Assembly: GCA_021443605.1 (NCBI GenBank)
Contig: JABUTQ010000372.1
Span: 1-6,415 of the forward strand
Direction: 5' to 3'
DNA from: Bacteroidales bacterium
Lineage (GTDB): Bacteria; Bacteroidota; Bacteroidia; Bacteroidales; UBA932
DNA length: 6,415 nt
The translations under genes were made by a program, and so were the position numbers. Under the pieces are notes generated by a model. That model had not been told where the DNA came from and did not search any database. It saw nothing but the letters and a program-made list of their open reading frames with translations. Position 1 is the stretch's first letter. Every line of letters starts with the position of its first letter. Below are positions 1-5,255 of the stretch, one piece after another.

Positions 1-1265
1 GGTGGGACGGCGGAGTCGTTTGCAACTATTCCGGCTCAAATGATGGCCGTTCAGACTGGACATTCTCTTCCAAGCATATCCACAAAAGCGAAAACCCTAC
101 CTCAATAGTAGAGGGTAAGAATTGCTACACCTACACCACAACTCCCGTGATTCTCCCTGCCCACGCGTTCACTTACAACAATAAAGAGTACTGGCCGGTG
201 CTGAAAGTCAAGTTCACAGACAGTAATAACCCGGACTATACTTTCAACGTAAAGGGCGTTATTCCGCGAAGCTATTATCAGAACTACACTTCGACCGGCG
301 GCGGCACTGCTGCAGCCCTTACCGGCTTCTCCGTCAACCGTCACCTCACCATCCCCGCAAAGCTCAGCACCGCAATGCCGGACATCATCTTCATGCCGGT
401 GAGGGAAGTCGATTGGGTGGATATCGGGCACTACATAATAGATGGCGCAGAGCCGGAAGGCGGCCAGGGAATCCACACCCTCGACGAGCTCAAGTTCTGC
501 ATCGACTATTTCAACAAGGCACCGCTGTTCCCTGCGAAGGATCAAGCAACTTATTATTGGGGTAGCAATACAGCTGTGACTTATTCTGATATGCGTGCCT
601 ATTGGAATCTGCTTACTCTTTTTGGCGCATCATACGAGGTGAACAGTTCATCTGGTGTCAGAACTTCTGTCAATTTCAAGTTTGCAGATGATTTCGAGAC
701 CAACGTTACCCAACCTCAGATTGATGCTCTCGTGGCTGCCCACAATGTGTTCAAGGGATCCCTTACGCAGGATACTTTCACTCATAATGTTCCTGACTTT
801 TCAGACCCGGCATATATACAGGAATATACATATAACACTTCAGTGAAACTCACCTTTACCGGCAGCGATGGTAAGGCTGCTTACACCAGTCTTAACATTT
901 CAGGACTGAAAGGCTCTGCGGGTATCTACACCTACGAAGACCTCGAGCGTATGATATTTGAAATCAATAATCGCGGTGATACTTCCCACAATTTTGCTTA
1001 TAATTCCTATCTGTGGCGTTTTGGTACACTCGAGACAAAGGGTTCGACTGTAAAATCGGGAGTTACTTATTACGATGTTGTTTATCACGTCAATTTGTAT
1101 GCCGACCTCCCTGCGCCAAGCGTTAAAATCAGGATTCCGGAGAGGCTTTATGTCAATACGTCAGATGTAACTTTTTATCGCCTCAACGATTTCAAGATAG
1201 ATTTAAATTTCAACGGGCATACTATCGAAGGCGTAAGCAAAGTCGATGACTTAATTCAAAAGTAA
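1..1265 (+). CDS. Fimbrillin-like surface protein, 5' partial, with duplicated C-terminal module
   Basis: The frame is open from base 3 to the TAA at 1263-1265, so the N-terminus lies outside the window; 420 residues are visible. The GTG at 147 is inside the frame and is not a credible start, because coding character continues upstream of it. Visible residues 1-140 look like the C-terminal half of a fimbrillin (Mfa-like) domain: alternating beta-strand patterns such as YWPVLKVKF near residue 63, then a closing strand with DW at 137-138. After a linker come two related modules. The first begins with IHTLDEL (nt 471) and the second with IYTYEDL (nt 924). The protein ends soon after FNGHTIEGV (nt 1209-1235), which resembles the cap that opens GLUG-type beta-helices in these proteins. 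It is probably a cell-surface subunit or adhesin in the same transcript as the next gene, 4 bases away. The family call is inferred from motifs; no catalytic residues are evident. Confidence 0.85.
   Translation, partial: WDGGVVCNYSGSNDGRSDWTFSSKHIHKSENPTSIVEGKNCYTYTTTPVILPAHAFTYNNKEYWPVLKVKFTDSNNPDYTFNVKGVIPRSYYQNYTSTGGGTAAALTGFSVNRHLTIPAKLSTAMPDIIFMPVREVDWVDIGHYIIDGAEPEGGQGIHTLDELKFCIDYFNKAPLFPAKDQATYYWGSNTAVTYSDMRAYWNLLTLFGASYEVNSSSGVRTSVNFKFADDFETNVTQPQIDALVAAHNVFKGSLTQDTFTHNVPDFSDPAYIQEYTYNTSVKLTFTGSDGKAAYTSLNISGLKGSAGIYTYEDLERMIFEINNRGDTSHNFAYNSYLWRFGTLETKGSTVKSGVTYYDVVYHVNLYADLPAPSVKIRIPERLYVNTSDVTFYRLNDFKIDLNFNGHTIEGVSKVDDLIQK
471..692 (+). repeat. Gene 1 C-terminal module, copy 1
   Basis: This protein-level repeat unit starts with IHTLDEL followed by a short helix-like stretch and an Asn (DYFN). 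It continues to an F-G (nt 621), an S-G-V (nt 651) and a V-N-x-x-x-A-D strand (nt 669-692). The same order of landmarks returns in copy 2, about 151 codons later. Similarity is at the protein level only; the DNA of the two copies has diverged. Confidence 0.5.
924..1109 (+). repeat. Gene 1 C-terminal module, copy 2
   Basis: The unit starts with IYTYEDL and a helix ending in INNRG. It then shows F-G (nt 1020), S-G-V (nt 1056) and V-N-L-Y-A-D-L (nt 1089-1109), matching the landmarks of copy 1 in order and roughly in spacing. It is followed by a beta-rich stretch and FNGHTIEGV before the stop. Confidence 0.5.
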
Positions 1266-1272
1266 GGCAATG
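1246..1272 (+). promoter_or_regulatory. Gene 1/gene 2 junction, translation start region
   Basis: The 3' end of gene 1 is A-rich (codons for I-Q-K, then TAA). The four-base gap GGCA leads directly into ATG at 1270. AAGTAAGG gives at best a weak Shine-Dalgarno-like element about 3 bases from the start. Bacteroidota initiate mainly without strong Shine-Dalgarno pairing and prefer A-rich leaders, which this junction fits. There is no room for a promoter or terminator, so genes 1 and 2 should share a transcript. Confidence 0.5.
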
Positions 1273-2952
1273 AAAAATTTCAATCATAATATAACCCTTC
1301 TTCTTGTTGCGCTGGCAGCCTTCGCGGCTTCCTGCAGCAAGGTGGATGATTCGGGGACCGGTAAGTACATGGGTGATGAACTCTACGCCACCATTGAAGA
1401 CGGTATGGCATACATTCCCGAGACCAAGGCCAAGACGCATGATGTAGATAAGTTTTCCACTCAGGCTTTCGAACCGGGAGACGAAATCAGTTTCTTTGCG
1501 GATGGCGGTTACGACAGTTATTTGGGAAAACAAAAGGACCCTGTTGTTGACAACTGGAAGTTGAGAAGGGGAGCATCCAGCTTCACCCCCGTGGATCCGA
1601 CGCAAGTTCTTGATTTCAACAGGATGACTCGTGCATCGTGCTTTTATCCATACATAGAGGATCCCAATAATATCCCTTTGAGGATTCAGAGAACCATCGA
1701 CGGAGAAACATACACGGAGTGCGTGGATCTTCTGTATGCCGCGGGTATTAACCCGTCTGCCGGATATATTTCTATGTCTTTTATCCATCGCTTTAATATG
1801 ATAATCCTCATAGGCGGCACCGGGTTCACCCGTCTTGCAGACCCTGACTGGAACGACCCTCGTAAGGACATTTATGTCACTATGAACAGGCCGATGACAT
1901 ATGCGAAATTGGTAACCTCGAGCACTACCAGCGGTTACAATAAGTACCCTACCATTCCGAAAGATCAGCCTGGTACTGAAGAAGACAAGCGTTTCTACGG
2001 CCACAAGGGGCCTTATTTTCAAGATTATATAAAGCCCTATACACAGGCCATCTATATCATCACCCCTGCCGACAATACCAACGCAGCTATTGTGGAATAC
2101 ATTACCGCAAAGGATGACAACGGCGTCTCGAGAACGGTTTCTTTCGTAAGCAGGGATCAATACAACGATAAAGTCACAGGGACAAACTACCACTCCAATT
2201 ATTCCAAGTACCCTACCATTATGGAAATCGTGGAGAATGTTCCCACCGCCCGTCCTGCCATTGTCCCTTGGGATGACGATGTGGAAATCGTGGGCAGGGA
2301 AGACCAGAAGGGAATCGACTCTCCGAGCGACTTCAAGAACTGGATGATGGCTTACAACAACGGCGCTTCAGAGGCAGAACTGCTCAAATATGGCGACAAG
2401 GTTGTGATTGAGAAGGAAGGTGTTGTCGTGGACAGCTACTACAGATTCTATCTCAACTGCGATGTGGATCTCAAGGATGTGATTTCCTCATTGTCTGAGA
2501 TGACAGCTCTGATTGACAATCTCAAAGACCAGTTCGACGGCCAGGGACACGCTCTGAAGAATGTTGTCTTCACCAACGCCCCCTCAGGCAACTGCAGCAT
2601 ATTCAAAAACATAAGCGGTGAACACGCAAAGGTTTCCAACCTCACCGTCGAAGGACTCAAGTTCAATACCCCCGACAATACAGCCGCAATGGGTGTGCTT
2701 GCCACAAATCTCACAAAAGGCACTGTCGAGAACGTCAAGGTGAAAGGCATTGACGTCATCACCGGCGGGACTGTCGGAGCCCTTGCAGCCTCCATCTCAA
2801 ACGATACTGACGTCACTGTGAAGGGATGCGAGTTCCACGGTTCTATGATTGGTACCGGCACAGTTGACAAGATTCTTGCTTCCGGCACGGTTTCGACACC
2901 CGTGAAAAACGGTGTAAGCACTGCAAACCTCATATTTATGCAAAAACAGTAA
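1270..2952 (+). CDS. Fimbrillin-like lipoprotein with short GLUG-like C-terminal tail
   Basis: The product has 560 residues. The start is supported by a type II signal peptide beginning at residue 1: a hydrophobic run LLLVALAAFAA and lipobox A-A-S-C with the lipidated Cys at 22, followed by SKVDD. The fimbrillin-like domain spans about 40-340. It shows T-K-A at 52-54, F-E-P-G-D-E-I at 68-73, A-S-C-F-Y-P-Y at 122-128, D-L-L-Y-A at 153-157, the strand ISMSFIHRF at 167-175, and a closing P-W-D at 333-335. A linker with GIDSPSDFKNWM (348-359) and YNNG leads to NCDVDL (396-401), then FDGQGHALKNV (422-432), the classic opening of GLUG-type beta-helices. Only two or three loose units follow (near 475, 502 and 518-526) before the C-terminus MQKQ. 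It is likely an outer-membrane-anchored fimbrial subunit, tip or adhesin co-expressed with its neighbours. The acidic pair after the Cys (D26, D27) could favour surface export. Its specific role is unknown. Confidence 0.9.
   Translation: MKNFNHNITLLLVALAAFAASCSKVDDSGTGKYMGDELYATIEDGMAYIPETKAKTHDVDKFSTQAFEPGDEISFFADGGYDSYLGKQKDPVVDNWKLRRGASSFTPVDPTQVLDFNRMTRASCFYPYIEDPNNIPLRIQRTIDGETYTECVDLLYAAGINPSAGYISMSFIHRFNMIILIGGTGFTRLADPDWNDPRKDIYVTMNRPMTYAKLVTSSTTSGYNKYPTIPKDQPGTEEDKRFYGHKGPYFQDYIKPYTQAIYIITPADNTNAAIVEYITAKDDNGVSRTVSFVSRDQYNDKVTGTNYHSNYSKYPTIMEIVENVPTARPAIVPWDDDVEIVGREDQKGIDSPSDFKNWMMAYNNGASEAELLKYGDKVVIEKEGVVVDSYYRFYLNCDVDLKDVISSLSEMTALIDNLKDQFDGQGHALKNVVFTNAPSGNCSIFKNISGEHAKVSNLTVEGLKFNTPDNTAAMGVLATNLTKGTVENVKVKGIDVITGGTVGALAASISNDTDVTVKGCEFHGSMIGTGTVDKILASGTVSTPVKNGVSTANLIFMQKQ
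1942..1956 (+). repeat. 15-bp direct repeat in gene 2, copy 1
   Basis: AAGTACCCTACCATT is repeated exactly at 2206-2220, in the same frame. It encodes KYPTI at residues 225-229 of gene 2. The flanking codons share only S-x-Y, so this is a very short in-frame repeat of uncertain meaning. Confidence 0.6.
2206..2220 (+). repeat. 15-bp direct repeat in gene 2, copy 2
   Basis: This is an exact copy of the sequence at 1942-1956, encoding KYPTI at residues 313-317. It lies near the end of the fimbrillin-like domain. Confidence 0.6.
2533..2880 (+). repeat. Short GLUG-like beta-helix segment of gene 2
   Basis: The segment encodes the cap FDGQGHALKNV followed by S-I-F-K-N-I, V-S-N-L-T-V-E-G, a G-V-L-A, V-E-N-V-K-V-K-G, V-G-A-L-A and V-K-G-C-E-F-H-G. 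This is the alternation of 'x-N-[CLV]-x-V-x-G' strands with glycine turns seen in GLUG-motif (PF07581-like) repeats. The units are degenerate and few compared with gene 3. Confidence 0.6.
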
Positions 2953-2961
2953 AACGCAATG
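2938..2961 (+). promoter_or_regulatory. Gene 2/gene 3 junction, translation start region
   Basis: An A-rich run (ATGCAAAAACAG, stop TAA, then AACGCA) leads into ATG at 2959. No Shine-Dalgarno element is visible. The six-base gap excludes a separate promoter. The last bases before the start, CGCA, match the GGCA used before gene 2. Confidence 0.45.
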
Positions 2962-5247
2962 AAAGTAAATAAAATAATATCCTTTGTTTTCGCTGCGGCA
3001 ATGCTGTGCGCTTGTGAAAACAATCTTGCCCCCGAGGTGCAGACCTCGCAAGAAGTCTCTTTGGCAGCAAATGGTGAGAAGGTAGTCGATTTGAACGTGC
3101 TTTTTGAGTCCTGGGATGGTCCGCAGACCCGTTCGCAGCTCAATCCGCAGCCGATTCAGAAGACAGAGTTCGAGCACGGTGACCTTATCCACATTGAGGC
3201 AGAGTTCACGCTCAACACCGGTGCAAAGGTCAAGAGATATGATGCTTTCTGCTATGTCGCAGACAAGGAGAAAGACATCGTGGATGGCGTAAAGATAAAC
3301 AGGTACCCCGGTTGGTATCCCAACAAGATACAGTCCAAGACCGCCACTCAGGTGCTCTATGACACCAAACTTACCTGGCCTGTAAATGCTGTGACGGCCA
3401 CTTTCAGGGCTTATTTTATCAACGGCTCCAATATGGCGCTCGGTGACGGGGCTTCCAAGACTGGCCATTTGAGCGAGAACTATATTGCATCCGATCCTCT
3501 CTATGCCGAGGCAGTGGATGTCCCCTCTGAGCACGTGGCTGTCCTGAAGATGAAGCACCTCACCACCCGTCTTGTGGTGCTCAACACATCTGCAGACTAT
3601 GCCGAGACATACTGGTTCAACAAATCAGGTATGAACAATGCATTCCGCCTCTCATACACCGATGCGGACGGGCTCAAGTTCTCATTCTATTCCGACGCAT
3701 CTTATTGCGCGGGCACTGTGCCTACTGTCAAGGATACGGAGACAGGCTATGTCACCATCTATCTTGAGCCGGGCAAATATGCCTATTCAAACCTCAACTA
3801 TGTTGACAACCGTCTCTATCTTTCATTCAACGTGGAGGCTCTCGACGACCCTCACGAAATGGGTGCTGCTTCCACAGGCCTTCTTGCCGGCCAGACCTAC
3901 AGTCTTGACATCAAGACCGTGTCCGGCGTGATAGACAAAGAAGAGGTGAAAGACCCTTGGGAACCGGACGACCCTGTCATCACCGATTTCGTGATTCAGG
4001 ACTTTCTTGATGCCATCTCAGGCAATAGGGACTATTCTGCAAACGGCTATCAGATTCTCGTCCATAACCCCGAGACCGGCAAGCTTGAAATGGTTGCCCA
4101 CGTAGATTTCCCTACTGATCAGACCTATACTGCCGTCAGTGTTCCCTTCAATGTTGTCTTGGACTGCAAGTATCACTATATCAAGGGTATCAGACACGCC
4201 ATTTTCTACAACCAGGAAGGCAAGGTGAGCAATCTTGAAATCAGAGATGCAGCCGTGTCATCGTACGAAACCAAATATGATGAGGCGGCAGCCCTCTCTC
4301 TGAGATGTACCGGCGGTGTCCTCGAAAATATCCGTGTAACAAACGTAGCCATTGACATTCAGGCAAAGGAAGCGGACTCTGACGTATTGTCTGTGGGAGT
4401 TTTGGCCGGCAGACTTATCAGCAGTTCTGTGTCCGATATCTGCCTACGAGGCAATTTGAGCGTAAAAGTTGGCAACACTTCGGGCAAACAGACTGCCGGT
4501 GAGGTCTATCAGGGCCTCATCGCAGGCCAGGTGACCGGTGGCGGTGCTCCCATCAAGAACGTATATCTTGCTTCATATAACGGCAGCGAGCCTCAGATTT
4601 CCATTATAAATACCTGCACCAGCGGTATTTACACTGTCGGAGGTCTCGTGGGGCTTGCAGGCGGCGGCGCCTCAGACTGCACCCTCAACCTAACGCTTGA
4701 CTGCAGTGGCGCATCCGGCACCAATATAGCCGTGGGCGGTCTCTTCGGCAAGGAAATTACCGGTGAAAATCTCCCTGTGGAGTTTGACAACTGCCTTGTT
4801 TCAGGTACCGTGAAAGGTGCGCAGGTCAAGAGTGCCACTTCCGGAGTGCTTACCAAACTGGGCAGAAGTTTTCTTGGCGGCATCGGAGGCAACACTAACG
4901 CCACGTTAGCTACCAATACTCTGATTCAGAACTGCAAGTCTTTCTGCACCATCGTGCCTTTTGCGGCGAGCTCAATCAAAGATGAGATTTACTACACCGG
5001 CGGCGCGTTCGGAGCCCATCAGAACTCTGTGATGATAGCAAAGGATTGCGGCTCGTATGGCAATATCAGCTATACAGTGACTCCTTCGACTGCCCTCAGC
5101 AGTGACGGCGGAGCATACTTTGTGGGTAGTTTTGCAGGAGCATCTACCAATGAAGACAACTATCCGGACCCTTCCCATAACGGCAACGTTGCCACCAACA
5201 ACACCGACCTTAATTTCATAGGATTTATCGGCAAAATTGAAAAATAG
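2959..5247 (+). CDS. Large fimbrillin-like lipoprotein with long GLUG-type beta-helix tail
   Basis: The product has 762 residues. It opens with a lipoprotein signal: MKVNK, a hydrophobic stretch, and L-C-A-C with the predicted lipid Cys at 19, followed by ENN. The fimbrillin-like domain covers about 45-335: T-R-S at 57-59, F-E-H-G-D-L-I at 71-77, G-W-Y-P at 118-121, T-F-R-A-Y-F at 148-153, D-P-L-Y-A-E-A at 179-185, a strand at 194-207 (VLKMKHLTTRLVV), A-G-Q-T-Y at 310-314 and the closing P-W at 333-334. A linker with F-x-x-x-D-F-L-D-A-I (344-353) and a beta region lead into seven or eight glycine-rich units from about 478 to the end, with G-x-hydrophobic-x-G cores at 479, 518, 560, 592, 639, 681 and 722 and a weaker last one at 754. 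Long extracellular beta-helices of this type are typical of adhesins, so surface attachment is the likely role; the ligand is unknown. It is encoded in the same operon, six bases after gene 2. Confidence 0.92.
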   Translation: MKVNKIISFVFAAAMLCACENNLAPEVQTSQEVSLAANGEKVVDLNVLFESWDGPQTRSQLNPQPIQKTEFEHGDLIHIEAEFTLNTGAKVKRYDAFCYVADKEKDIVDGVKINRYPGWYPNKIQSKTATQVLYDTKLTWPVNAVTATFRAYFINGSNMALGDGASKTGHLSENYIASDPLYAEAVDVPSEHVAVLKMKHLTTRLVVLNTSADYAETYWFNKSGMNNAFRLSYTDADGLKFSFYSDASYCAGTVPTVKDTETGYVTIYLEPGKYAYSNLNYVDNRLYLSFNVEALDDPHEMGAASTGLLAGQTYSLDIKTVSGVIDKEEVKDPWEPDDPVITDFVIQDFLDAISGNRDYSANGYQILVHNPETGKLEMVAHVDFPTDQTYTAVSVPFNVVLDCKYHYIKGIRHAIFYNQEGKVSNLEIRDAAVSSYETKYDEAAALSLRCTGGVLENIRVTNVAIDIQAKEADSDVLSVGVLAGRLISSSVSDICLRGNLSVKVGNTSGKQTAGEVYQGLIAGQVTGGGAPIKNVYLASYNGSEPQISIINTCTSGIYTVGGLVGLAGGGASDCTLNLTLDCSGASGTNIAVGGLFGKEITGENLPVEFDNCLVSGTVKGAQVKSATSGVLTKLGRSFLGGIGGNTNATLATNTLIQNCKSFCTIVPFAASSIKDEIYYTGGAFGAHQNSVMIAKDCGSYGNISYTVTPSTALSSDGGAYFVGSFAGASTNEDNYPDPSHNGNVATNNTDLNFIGFIGKIEK
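4390..5247 (+). repeat. Array of about seven or eight GLUG-like units in gene 3
   Basis: The encoded protein repeats with a period near 40 residues. Glycine cores (VGVLAG, QGLIAG, VGGLVG, VGGLFG, LGGIGG, TGGAFG, VGSFAG, FIGFIG) start at about residues 479, 518, 560, 592, 639, 680, 722 and 753. Between several of them sits a strand with [DN]-C or D-I-C (Cys 495, 574, 612, 659, 697). This is the usual arrangement of GLUG-motif repeats, thought to stack into a right-handed beta-helix. The DNA of the units is not repetitive, so the array is old or under protein-level selection only. Confidence 0.75.
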
Positions 5248-5255
5248 GAATTATG
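5230..5255 (+). promoter_or_regulatory. Gene 3/gene 4 junction, translation start region
   Basis: The A-rich 3' end of gene 3 (codons for K-I-E-K, then TAG) is followed by GAATT and ATG at 5253. TAGGAA, overlapping the stop codon, is a weak Shine-Dalgarno-like element about 5 bases from the start. The five-base gap indicates co-transcription. Confidence 0.5.

Noticed and set aside
147..1265. GTG at 147 as the start of gene 1
   Set aside because: The frame is open and protein-like back to base 3, and neither a signal peptide nor a start context is seen at 147; it is an internal Val codon.
1222..2193. Long minus-strand open frame of 323 codons
   Set aside because: It lies opposite gene 2, which has a signal peptide and family motifs. 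The reverse product has no recognisable domain and looks like a shadow of the codon pattern.
2448..3558. Two overlapping minus-strand open frames opposite genes 2 and 3
   Set aside because: They overlap each other and span a gene junction on the plus strand. Their products show no domain or start signal.
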